Of a DNA stretch of 64,000 nt, positions 44,597 through 52,496 are shown piece after piece. Position 1 is the stretch's first letter, and each line of letters opens with the position of its first letter. Source of the DNA: Streptomyces misionensis. GTDB taxonomy: Bacteria; Actinomycetota; Actinomycetes; Streptomycetales; Streptomycetaceae. The notes beneath the pieces are model-generated. The model was not told the origin of the DNA, did no database searches, and saw only the letters and a program-made list of their open reading frames with translations. The position numbers were made by a program, and so were the translations under genes. The DNA is taken from contig NZ_FNTD01000004.1 of NCBI RefSeq assembly GCF_900104815.1, forward strand, positions 6,943,001 through 7,007,000, given 5' to 3'.

Positions 44597-45028
44597 AGCG
44601 TGTCCGGACACGCTCGGTGGCACCGCAAGTCCCGGCGCGGGTCGAGAAGTTGACCCTCCCGGACGGACGACGGGCAAGGAAACCTGAGTCGGTTTCAGCC
44701 ATACGGTCGCGACCTTCCTCGTTGTTCTCCAGCCGGTGGGGGCGGTCCCGGTTTCCCGTGAGTGCACAGGAGTGTTCTCCGAGTGCACCGCTTTCGGGCC
44801 CGCGCCCAGGCGGAGCGGGCCGTCCGCCGTGCTCATCCGTCGGCACGTTCTGAGGTGATTTATTGGCCTTTTCCGCCTTCATCGCATCGCGGCTCCCGCC
44901 CTCCCCCTCCGTGCTCCGCGCCGTGGAACGGCACGCGGCGCAGGGCGACAGCCGTCCGCAGATTGTTGAAGGTTTGAGTCTTCTCTTTCACAGCTTGTAG
45001 AAATAGGCACCTGAAGGAAGGGGGCACC
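44597..45028. other. Gene-free interval before the PucR regulator
   Basis: About 430 bp with no convincing gene. The part at 44850-45000 is lower in GC and should carry the regulator's promoter; GAAGGAAGG just before 45029 is its ribosome site. Confidence 0.45.
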
Positions 45029-46279
45029 GTGGCCGAGAGTCGCCTGCGGGTCCGGGTGGGTAGCGACGCGCTACAGGAGCTGGTCGAGGAACTCGCGATG
45101 CGTCTGCGGCGGGCCGTGGTCATCGACGACCCCCTGGTGCGGCTGATCTGCTCCAGCCAGCACTTCGGGGACGAGGACCCGGTCCGCATCCGCAGCCTGC
45201 TGCGGGGCCGGGCCGACGACGAGATCATCCGTTACGTCCTCGACCAGGGTGTGGCCCGTTGGCCCAAGCCCGGTTTCATCGAGGGCAGCGACGACCTGGG
45301 ACTGCTCGCCCGATACTGCGTTCCGCTGCGCGAGCGCGGAGAGTTGCTGGGCCTGCTGATGGTCGTCGTGCCGGACAGGACGCTGACGCCCGAGGAGACC
45401 GACGCCGTCGCGCAGGCGGTACCGGCGATCACCGCCCAGATGCGCGCCGACCAACGGGCCGCCGACGCCGAGGGCGCCGACATGCAGGAGATGCTGTTCT
45501 CCCTGTTCGGCACCAGCGAGGCGGCGCGGGCCACCGCTCGTCAGCGGATACTCGACGACGGCGCGCTGCCGGACGCTCCGTACGCCGTGGTGACCGTCGT
45601 CCAGGTGTCCCGCTCCGCCGAGCCGCCCGGCCATGTGGAACTGGCACTGCGCGGAGCCCTGGAACGGTTCCTCCGCACGCGCTCGGCGGACGGCGTCATG
45701 GCCGTCACCCCGGACGGCGCCGCCTTGTTGCAGGTGTCCGACCGCCCTCTGCCGGCGCGGGAACTCGCCGACCAGGCAACGGCCGTACGGGAGGCGCTCA
45801 CCGCCTACCTGGACGCCTCGGCGGCACCGGTGCTCGGTGTCGGCGGGCCCGCGGACGGTCTGGCCGAAGCGTGGGCCTCGCACGGGCAGGCGGTCGTGGC
45901 GGCGCGCGCGGCACGCCGTCTGCCCCCTCTGAAGGGCATCGGCGCGTGGGAGTCACTGGGCGAACTCGCCGTACTCCTCCAGGTGCCGGACCACGCCCTG
46001 AACCGGTCGCTGCTGCCGAGGCCGCTGACCCTGCTGCTGGAGAGTCCCGGTGGCCGGCGGCTGGAGGAGACCCTGGCGTGTTTCCTCGACAACGCCGGAT
46101 CGATACCGCGCACGGCGGAGGCCCTCCAGATCCATCGCACCTCCCTCTACTACCGCTTGCGCCAGATCCAGGAGATCACCGGCCTCGACCTGGACAGCGG
46201 CGGCGACCGGCTGTCGCTGCACCTCGGGCTCCGGATGCACGCGCTGCTGGGCGCACAGACCGCCGAGTCCACGGTCTGA
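45029..46279 (+). CDS. PucR-family transcriptional regulator
   Basis: 416 residues from a GTG with a strong purine-rich ribosome site. The N-terminal ~150 residues form a sensor region, the middle is a GGDEF-like CdaR domain, and the C-terminus holds the PucR helix-turn-helix (NAGSIPRTAEALQIHRTSLY). It lacks the GAF layout of the regulator at 5465. It sits after the phosphonate operon terminator and could regulate that operon or the hydrolase downstream. Confidence 0.87.
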   Translation: MAESRLRVRVGSDALQELVEELAMRLRRAVVIDDPLVRLICSSQHFGDEDPVRIRSLLRGRADDEIIRYVLDQGVARWPKPGFIEGSDDLGLLARYCVPLRERGELLGLLMVVVPDRTLTPEETDAVAQAVPAITAQMRADQRAADAEGADMQEMLFSLFGTSEAARATARQRILDDGALPDAPYAVVTVVQVSRSAEPPGHVELALRGALERFLRTRSADGVMAVTPDGAALLQVSDRPLPARELADQATAVREALTAYLDASAAPVLGVGGPADGLAEAWASHGQAVVAARAARRLPPLKGIGAWESLGELAVLLQVPDHALNRSLLPRPLTLLLESPGGRRLEETLACFLDNAGSIPRTAEALQIHRTSLYYRLRQIQEITGLDLDSGGDRLSLHLGLRMHALLGAQTAESTV

Positions 46280-46349
46280 CCCACCGCACGCCCCGTCCGC
46301 ACCGCCGCGCATGTGCCACGCCGGCCCGCGGACCAGGCCTTCCCTGCAA

Positions 46350-46409
46350 AGTGATGAACGGGCTCTTCTACAGAGTGATGATCAGGACCTCCTACAGAGT
46401 GACGAAGAA
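46350..46409 (+). repeat. 24-bp direct repeat, two and a half copies, upstream of the hydrolase gene
   Basis: AGTGATGA/AGTGACGA starts at 46350, 46374 and 46398, exactly 24 bp apart, with CTNCTACAG before the second and third copies. The array ends about 160 bp before the hydrolase start at 46568. Direct repeats in this position could be operator sites for a regulator. In one frame it encodes LLQSDxxx octapeptides, but that frame is not part of a believable gene. Confidence 0.65.
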
Positions 46410-46567
46410 TTCGCCCGTCGATCCCTACGGAGCGCGGTGGTGCCGGCCGGACCCCGTGGCACACAATCGGACCATCGGAAAGCCGCGTAGTACGTCGGTT
46501 CTTCGAAAAGTCAGTCGTCCGCGCGGCGGAGAAAACCGCCCGCGCCGAGTATGGAGGAGAAGTCGGA

Positions 46568-47446
46568 GTGGGGGCCGTGGGCCAACTGACGACCAGTGAC
46601 GGCGTACGTCTGGTGTACCGGGACAGCGGGGGAGAGGGAATTCCTCTGGTCATGCTGCACGGTTGGGGGCAGACGCAGGAGATGTTCCGCCACCAGACGC
46701 GGGAGCCGGCTCCGGCCCGCCGTGTCATCACCCTGGACTTCCGCGGTCACGGGCTGTCCGACAAACCGCGCCACGGCTATCGCATCGCCCGCCTGGCCGC
46801 CGACGCCCTGAACCTCGTCGACGATCTGGGGCTCGACCGTTTCGACGCGCTCGGCTGGTCGATGGGCGCCTCGGTGTGGTGGAGCTTCTTCGACCAGTAC
46901 GGCACCGGCCGCGTCCGCCGTTTCGTCGCCGTCGACCAGCCCGCTGCCGTCGCCGCCGTGCCGTGGATGTCGGCCGAGGAGCAGCGGCAGTCGGGTGCCA
47001 TCTTCGACGTCGCGGGCCTCGTCGCGCTCGGAGCGGATCTCGCGGGCCCGGACGGCGACCGGGTGCGGCACGACTTCGTGCGCGGCATGTTCTCGGGCGA
47101 GCCCGACCCGGAACTGTGGTCCTTCGTCGCGGAGCAGATCAGGTCCACGCCGGCCCACGCCGGAGTACCCCTGCTCTTCGACCACTGCGCGCAGGACTGG
47201 CGGGACGTGCTCCCGCGCATCGATGTGCCGACGCTCGTCATCGGGTGCGACGGCAGCCATGTGCACCCGCGTTCGCAGCGGTTCGTCGCCGAGCGGATTC
47301 CGGGCGCGCGGTTGCACGTCTTCCCGACCTCGGTGGCCAACTCGCACTTTCCCTTCCTCGAGAACCCGTCCGCGTTCAACGGGGTGCTCGGCGCATTCCT
47401 CGACGAGGAAAAAGGCGCGGCGGACGACCCGAACAACCGAGTCTGA
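46568..47446 (+). CDS. Alpha/beta hydrolase (haloperoxidase/esterase-like)
   Basis: 292 residues from a GTG at 46568 with GGAGGAG upstream. Oxyanion strand VMLHGWGQTQEMF, RGHGLSD, nucleophile elbow GWSMG, a GCDGSH acid region and a late His in NSHFPF are all in place. It resembles non-heme chloroperoxidase-type esterases. No link to a pathway can be read from sequence; an AraC-type regulator follows 70 bp downstream. Confidence 0.86.
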   Translation: MGAVGQLTTSDGVRLVYRDSGGEGIPLVMLHGWGQTQEMFRHQTREPAPARRVITLDFRGHGLSDKPRHGYRIARLAADALNLVDDLGLDRFDALGWSMGASVWWSFFDQYGTGRVRRFVAVDQPAAVAAVPWMSAEEQRQSGAIFDVAGLVALGADLAGPDGDRVRHDFVRGMFSGEPDPELWSFVAEQIRSTPAHAGVPLLFDHCAQDWRDVLPRIDVPTLVIGCDGSHVHPRSQRFVAERIPGARLHVFPTSVANSHFPFLENPSAFNGVLGAFLDEEKGAADDPNNRV

Positions 47447-47516
47447 CGTCCACGGCCATTCGTCTCTCATTTTCTGAACAACTCGAACATCGAAAAGGAA
47501 ACGACGGGAGTCTGAT

Positions 47517-48353
47517 GTGACCCGGTCGATCGACACCGCCATGCCCGAAAACAGGGAAAACAGTCTCTCCGGCAGGCCCCAGGGAAACGATTCAGGGTAT
47601 TTCATCACCCTGCCGTCGCCGGTCGGCGGCGACGACCATCTTCATCTCGCGGTCAACGTCTCCGACAGAACGGTTCTCGTGGACCACGAGTCCGTCCTGT
47701 CCGTGGAGCCCGGCGATCTCGTCATCACCGGGGCCCGGCGCCCGGCGCTGCGCACGGGCGGCGAGGTGGGACTGGCCCTGTTCCGGGTCCCGTTCTCGCT
47801 GCTCGACGCGTCGGCGGCCGATCTGCGCAAGGTCCCGCACACGCATCTCAGCGGCCGCAGCGGCCTGGCGTCGCTGGTCTCGCAGTTCCTGACCGCCCTC
47901 GCCAGAACGCCAGGCCGTGAACGTCTGGCCGGTGGGCAACGGCTCGCCCTGAACACGGCGGACCTCGTGGCGCTCCTCGTGGACAAGGTCCTCCAGGAGC
48001 AGAGACCCGCCTGCGCCGGCGCGGGCCACGACATGCTGGTGCGCATACAGAGCCACATCGAGGACAACCTCACGGACCCGGACCTGTCGCCCGAGTCGAT
48101 TGCCCGGGCGCACCACATCTCGGTGCGTTACCTGCACAAGCTCTTCCAGGCGGGCGGCACCACCGTGGGCGCCTGGATACGGCAGCGCAGACTCGACGCC
48201 TGCCGCGCCGAACTGCGCAGGCAGCGCCGTACCGTGGCTTCCGTCGCCCACACCTGGGGCTTCGTCAGCCCCTCCCACTTCAGCCGGCTCTTCCGGCAGA
48301 CCTACGGCCTCTCGCCCAGGCAGTGGCAGGCGGCCGCGTCCTCGGACTCCTGA
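47517..48353 (+). CDS. AraC-family transcriptional regulator
   Basis: 278 residues from a GTG at 47517. The N-terminal half is a cupin-like sensor region (the AraC_binding_2 style), and the C-terminus has both helix-turn-helix units, SPESIARAHHISVRYLHKLF and VASVAHTWGFVSPSHFSRLF, ending in the usual YGLSPRQW. Located between two hydrolase genes on the same strand. Confidence 0.9.
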   Translation: MTRSIDTAMPENRENSLSGRPQGNDSGYFITLPSPVGGDDHLHLAVNVSDRTVLVDHESVLSVEPGDLVITGARRPALRTGGEVGLALFRVPFSLLDASAADLRKVPHTHLSGRSGLASLVSQFLTALARTPGRERLAGGQRLALNTADLVALLVDKVLQEQRPACAGAGHDMLVRIQSHIEDNLTDPDLSPESIARAHHISVRYLHKLFQAGGTTVGAWIRQRRLDACRAELRRQRRTVASVAHTWGFVSPSHFSRLFRQTYGLSPRQWQAAASSDS

Positions 48354-48451
48354 GCCGCTCATCCGCCGGGCCTCCTCCCCGCGACTCCCGCATCACACCG
48401 TCCGGTGCCCACCGCCCGGCACACTCCACGCTCCGAGAAGGAAGCGCCGCC

Positions 48452-49165
48452 ATGCCCACACCCACCGTCGTCCTGGTCCACGGAGCGTTCACCGACACCG
48501 CCTGCTGGTTCGGAGTCGTCGCGGAGCTGCAAAGCCACGGCATCCCGGTCGTCGCCCCGCCCAACCCGCTGCGCGGCCTCGTCTCCGACGCGGCCCACGT
48601 CGCCTCGGTGGTGTCCCGGATCGACGGTCCCGTCGTCCTGGTCGGGCACTCCTACGGCGGCGCCCTGATCACCATGGCCGGTACCGCCGAGAACGTGATC
48701 GCACTGGTGTACGTGGCCGCCTGCATCCTGCAAGAGGGCGAAAGCCTCTCCGATGTGCGGGACCGCTTCCTGGCGACCGAGTTGGAGAACAGTCTCCGGC
48801 ACTGGACGTACCCCGTGCCCGGCGGAGGCGAGGCCGTCGAGGTCACCATCACCGAGGAGGCGTTCCCCTCGTTGTTCGCCGCCGACGTGTCCCGCACGGT
48901 CGTCCGCGTGCTCGCCTCCTGCCAACGGCCGCTCGCCGTCTCCGCGTTCGAGGAGAAGACCACTGCGGCCGCCTGGCGCACCAAGCCCTCCTGGGCCCTG
49001 GTGGCGGGCGCGGACCGGGTGATCCCGCCCGACGCGGAGCGGTTCGGCGCGCGACGGGCGGGAGCGACCGTCGTCGAGATCGACGGAGCCTCGCATGCCG
49101 TCGCCCTTTCCCAGCCCACGGCCGTGGCGCGGCTCATCCGCGACGCGGTCCAGGCGGTCGGCTGA
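48452..49165 (+). CDS. Small alpha/beta hydrolase
   Basis: 237 residues from the ATG at 48452 with GAGAAGGAAG upstream. VVLVHGAFTDTACW, the nucleophile elbow VGHSYGG and GASHAVAL (His) match the short esterase family often annotated as alpha/beta hydrolase or salicylate-esterase-like. It is convergent with the oxidoreductase gene at 49256. Substrate unknown. Confidence 0.88.
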   Translation: MPTPTVVLVHGAFTDTACWFGVVAELQSHGIPVVAPPNPLRGLVSDAAHVASVVSRIDGPVVLVGHSYGGALITMAGTAENVIALVYVAACILQEGESLSDVRDRFLATELENSLRHWTYPVPGGGEAVEVTITEEAFPSLFAADVSRTVVRVLASCQRPLAVSAFEEKTTAAAWRTKPSWALVAGADRVIPPDAERFGARRAGATVVEIDGASHAVALSQPTAVARLIRDAVQAVG

Positions 49166-49255
49166 CCGTGGGGTGGAGCCACCGGCCGTCCCGCTCGTCC
49201 CCCGGGGGCCGGGCGTCGGCACGGTGACCGGGTGGGGGACGAGCCGCTCGGATGG

Positions 49256-50236
49256 TCAGCCGGCGACGGTGAGGACGATCTTGCCGCGGGTACGGCCGGA
49301 CTCGACGCGGGCGTGGGCCGCGCCGGCCTGCTCCAGCGGGAAGGTTCCCGCCACCTCGACGGAGACCTCGCCCGCGTCGATCAGGCCCGCGATCGTGGTC
49401 AGCGCCACGCCGTCCGGCTCGACCAGGTACGGGGTGGCCCGCTTGCCGGCCTCCTCGGCGGCCCGGGTCAGCTCCGGGGAGACACCGGACGGGACGGCGA
49501 CCAGCAGGCCGCCCGGGCGCAGGACCTTCAGCGAGCGGGTGCTGGTCAGGTCGTGGGCGTCGCCCACCAGGTCGATGACGACGTCGACGTCCTCGACGGC
49601 GTCCTCGAAGCGGGTGGTGGTGTAGTCGATGGTCTCGTCGGCGCCGAGTTCCTTGAGCCACGGGTGGCGTGCGGCGCTCGCGGTGGCGATGACATGGGCG
49701 CCCAGGTGCCGGGCGAACTGGACCGCGAAGTGGCCCACGCCGCCGGCGGCGGCCGTGATCAGGACGCGCTGCCCGGCCCGCACGTGGGCGGTGTCGACCA
49801 CGGTCTGCCAGGCGGTCAGCGCCGCCAGCGGCACGGCGGCCGCGTGCACATGGTCCAGGGTGGCCGGCTTGCGGGCCCACTGGCGGGCCGGTGCGGTCAC
49901 GTACTCGGCGTAGCCCCCGGCGGCGCGCGGGAACCACGGCATGCCGTACACCTCGTCGCCCGGCTTCAGCGTGGTGACGCCGAAGCCGACCTCCTCGACG
50001 ACCCCGGACACGTCCCAGCCGAGGATCAGCGGGAACGTCTGGAGCCCCGCCATGCCCTGACCCTCGCGGGTCTTCCAGTCCACCGGGTTGACGCCGGCCG
50101 TGTGCACCCGCACCAGCACCTCGGTCGGCAGCGGCTCGGGGCGGGCGACCTCCTCGACGGTCAGCACCTCCGGCCCGCCGAACTCGGTCTGGGTGACAGC
50201 CCGCATGGTGTGCTCGCTCATGTTCGCCTCGCTCAT
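49256..50236 (-). CDS. NADP-dependent quinone-oxidoreductase-type MDR protein
   Basis: 326 residues from the ATG at 50236; the longer frame upstream runs through the palindrome and has no good start. It has the MDR layout: N-terminal catalytic fold (VHTAGVNPVDWKTREG, GWDVSGVVEEVG), and a Rossmann domain with VLITAAAGGVGHFAVQFAR. Zinc-binding Cys residues are absent, so it is the zinc-free quinone oxidoreductase type. It is divergent from the GlxA-like regulator, which probably controls it. Confidence 0.9.
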   Translation of the reverse strand: MSEANMSEHTMRAVTQTEFGGPEVLTVEEVARPEPLPTEVLVRVHTAGVNPVDWKTREGQGMAGLQTFPLILGWDVSGVVEEVGFGVTTLKPGDEVYGMPWFPRAAGGYAEYVTAPARQWARKPATLDHVHAAAVPLAALTAWQTVVDTAHVRAGQRVLITAAAGGVGHFAVQFARHLGAHVIATASAARHPWLKELGADETIDYTTTRFEDAVEDVDVVIDLVGDAHDLTSTRSLKVLRPGGLLVAVPSGVSPELTRAAEEAGKRATPYLVEPDGVALTTIAGLIDAGEVSVEVAGTFPLEQAGAAHARVESGRTRGKIVLTVAG

Positions 50237-50248
50237 GTCCGTCTCACT

Positions 50249-50290
50249 CTCTTTCTTCTGCGGGGGCCGCGGCCCCCGCAGAAGAAAGAG
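50249..50290. repeat. Perfect 42-bp palindrome between divergent genes
   Basis: The sequence from 50249 to 50290 is identical to its own reverse complement over all 42 bases, centred on CCGCGG at about 50269/50270, with pyrimidine-rich and purine-rich arms. It lies 12 bp upstream of the oxidoreductase start and 61 bp before the regulator start, where an operator shared by both promoters would lie. Confidence 0.85.
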
Positions 50291-50351
50291 TGGCGGGTGC
50301 GCAAGGAGACGAGTGAGTGGCCGGAGGGTCACCTGTCGTACCATTCCGGCC

Positions 50352-51332
50352 ATGCCGCATCGTGTTGCCGTTCTCGCCCTCGACGGAGTCCTGCCGCTGG
50401 ACCTGGGCATCCCCGCCCGGGTCTTCAACGAGGCCTGTGAACCGGACGGGACCCGTCTGTACTCCGTCGTCACCTGCTCCCTCGGCGGCCGGCCGGTACG
50501 CACGCACGAGGACTACCGGCTCGTCGTCGACCACGACGAGTCGGCGCTGGAGACAGCGGACACCGTCGTGCTCGCCACCCAGGAGCCCACCGAGGACCTG
50601 CTCGCCACCGGCACGCTCCCCGGGGAACTCGCCGCGGCGCTGGACCGGATAGGGCCGCGGACCCGCATCGTCAGCCTGTGCACCTCGGCCTTCCTGCTCG
50701 CGGCGGCCGGTCTGCTGGACGGCCGGCGGGCCACCACGCACTGGGCGCTGTGCGACGCGCTGGCGCGGCTGTTCCCCGCGGTCGAGGTCGACCCGGACGT
50801 GCTCTTCGTCGACAACGGACGCATCCTCACGTCCGCCGGCGGAGCGGCCGGCATCGACCTGTGCCTGCACCTGGTGCGACTGGACCACGGGGCGGCGGTG
50901 GCCTCGGCCGCCGCGCGGCGCTGCGTGGTGGCGCCGTGGCGCGAGGGCGGGCAGGCGCAGTTCATCGAGCACCCGGTACCGCGGGACACCGACCGGTCCA
51001 CTTCGGCGACCCGGCAGTGGGCGCTGGACCGGCTGGCCGAGCCGCTCACCCTGGAGGACATGGCCCGGCACGCGCACATGAGCGTGCGCACCTTCACCCG
51101 GCGGTTCCGCGGTGAGGTGGGCAGCAGCCCGCTGAAGTGGCTGGCGCAGCGACGGCTGGAGCACGCGCGCCTGCTGCTGGAGACCACCGACCTGACCGTC
51201 GCACGGATCGCCACCACCTGCGGCTTCGGCGACCCCGTCGCCCTGCGCAAGCACTTCCACACGTACCTGGGCCTGTCACCGCTGGCCTACCGGCGCGCCC
51301 ACCACGCACCGGAGCGCGTGCCCGCCGCGTGA
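50352..51332 (+). CDS. GlxA-family (AraC/DJ-1-fold) transcriptional regulator
   Basis: 326 residues from the ATG at 50352. The N-terminal DJ-1/PfpI-like domain (residues 1-180) includes RIVSLCTSAFLLAAAGLLDG with the elbow Cys and TTHWALCD. The C-terminal AraC domain has two helix-turn-helix units (LEDMARHAHMSVRTFTRRF; VARIATTCGFGDPVALRKHF). Divergent from the MDR oxidoreductase across a perfect palindrome. Confidence 0.92.
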   Translation: MPHRVAVLALDGVLPLDLGIPARVFNEACEPDGTRLYSVVTCSLGGRPVRTHEDYRLVVDHDESALETADTVVLATQEPTEDLLATGTLPGELAAALDRIGPRTRIVSLCTSAFLLAAAGLLDGRRATTHWALCDALARLFPAVEVDPDVLFVDNGRILTSAGGAAGIDLCLHLVRLDHGAAVASAAARRCVVAPWREGGQAQFIEHPVPRDTDRSTSATRQWALDRLAEPLTLEDMARHAHMSVRTFTRRFRGEVGSSPLKWLAQRRLEHARLLLETTDLTVARIATTCGFGDPVALRKHFHTYLGLSPLAYRRAHHAPERVPAA

Positions 51333-51339
51333 CCACCCG

Positions 51340-51372
51340 GCCGGGCGGGCGTGCGCCACGGGAACGCCCGGC
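51340..51372 (+). terminator. Possible terminator after the GlxA-like regulator
   Basis: GCCGGGCG (51340-51347) and CGCCCGGC (51365-51372) can pair around a 17-base loop, just after the stop at 51332 and between convergent genes. Moderate support only. Confidence 0.35.
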
Positions 51373-51419
51373 GCGGGCCGGCCGCCGCCCCGGCAGCGGC
51401 AGCCGGCACTTTCCCGGGC

Positions 51420-52496
51420 TCAGCCCTCCCCGTCCGGCGCGACCGCGCCCGGGATCATCCGGGCGGTCGGCCAGAACCGCTCGCTGAAGGCGGCGGCGAG
51501 GAGCCGCTGGCCCACCGGGGGCAGCCGCTCGGTGCCGCGCTCCGTGGGGCTGACCGCATAGGTGAGCCGGCGCCGCAGGTCACGAGTGGTGACCATGCCG
51601 GCCAGGGCACCGTGCACCACCCCGGCCATGCCCCACACCTCGACCCCGTCGGGCAGCACCAGCCGGTCGAGTCCCGCCGCCGCGTACCCGGCGTGTCCCC
51701 GCACGTGCGCGACGCCGGGCAGCCGGAACAACTCCTCGGTCTGCGCGGCCGGCAGCAGCTCACCGCCCACCAGTGCGACCAGGAAGCGGTCCAGGTCGGG
51801 CAGGTTCGAGATCATCTCCCCGGCCGGCCCATGGATGCTCGGGTTGTGCTCGGTGACGTCGACGCCCAGGTCGTACCCCCGCAGATGCGGGCGCGGCAGC
51901 GTGGGATCGGTGCCCGGCAGGGAGGTCGCCGACAGTCCCAGCGGGCGCAGCACGCGGTCCTCGACCTCCCGTGCGTAGCCGCGGCCGGTGATCCGCTCGA
52001 TGATCAGCGCGACGACCTCGTAGTTGGCCCGCGTCAGCTGCTGCCGGGTGCCGGGTGCGAAGGCGAGCGGCAGTCTCCGCGGCAGGGCCAGGCGTTCGTA
52101 CGCGGTGAAGGTGTCGTGCCGGTGCTCCAGGAACCACGCGGTGTCGTTGTAACGGACGTCGCTCTCGTCGGCGAGGCCGCTGGTGTGGTCCAGCAGCTGC
52201 CGGACGGTGATGTCCGGGTGGAGCAGGCCCGGCAGCAGCCGCTCGACCGGGTCGGACAGGTCGAGCGCGCCCTCGCCCACCAGCCCGAGCAGCACCGTGG
52301 CGACGAAGACCTTGGTGACCCCGCCGATCCGGAACCCGTGCAGGGGCCCGGCCGGCTCCCCGGTGCCGGGGTCGGCCACGCCTTCGGCGGCCGTCCAGAC
52401 GCCACCCGGCACGTCCGGGCCGGTGAGCCGGGCGAGAACCGCGTACGCGTCGGCGTCGGGGCGCCGGCCGACCGCCCGCAGCAGGTGCTCATTCAT
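51420..52496 (-). CDS. Serine beta-lactamase/PBP-like homologue lacking catalytic residues
   Basis: 358 residues; ATG at 52496 overlaps the NRPS stop by 8 nt. The fold is that of class-C beta-lactamase/esterase EstB proteins, but all three active-site motifs have decayed. SxxK reads GVTK (FRIGGVTK) with Gly for the nucleophile Ser; the Tyr-Ser-Asn position reads LTR before ANYEVV; the HGG/KTG box reads MAGVV. It is therefore probably a non-catalytic homologue of the domain fused to the NRPS upstream. A binding or structural role, or relic status, is possible. The gene is otherwise intact. Confidence 0.82.
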   Translation of the reverse strand: MNEHLLRAVGRRPDADAYAVLARLTGPDVPGGVWTAAEGVADPGTGEPAGPLHGFRIGGVTKVFVATVLLGLVGEGALDLSDPVERLLPGLLHPDITVRQLLDHTSGLADESDVRYNDTAWFLEHRHDTFTAYERLALPRRLPLAFAPGTRQQLTRANYEVVALIIERITGRGYAREVEDRVLRPLGLSATSLPGTDPTLPRPHLRGYDLGVDVTEHNPSIHGPAGEMISNLPDLDRFLVALVGGELLPAAQTEELFRLPGVAHVRGHAGYAAAGLDRLVLPDGVEVWGMAGVVHGALAGMVTTRDLRRRLTYAVSPTERGTERLPPVGQRLLAAAFSERFWPTARMIPGAVAPDGEG

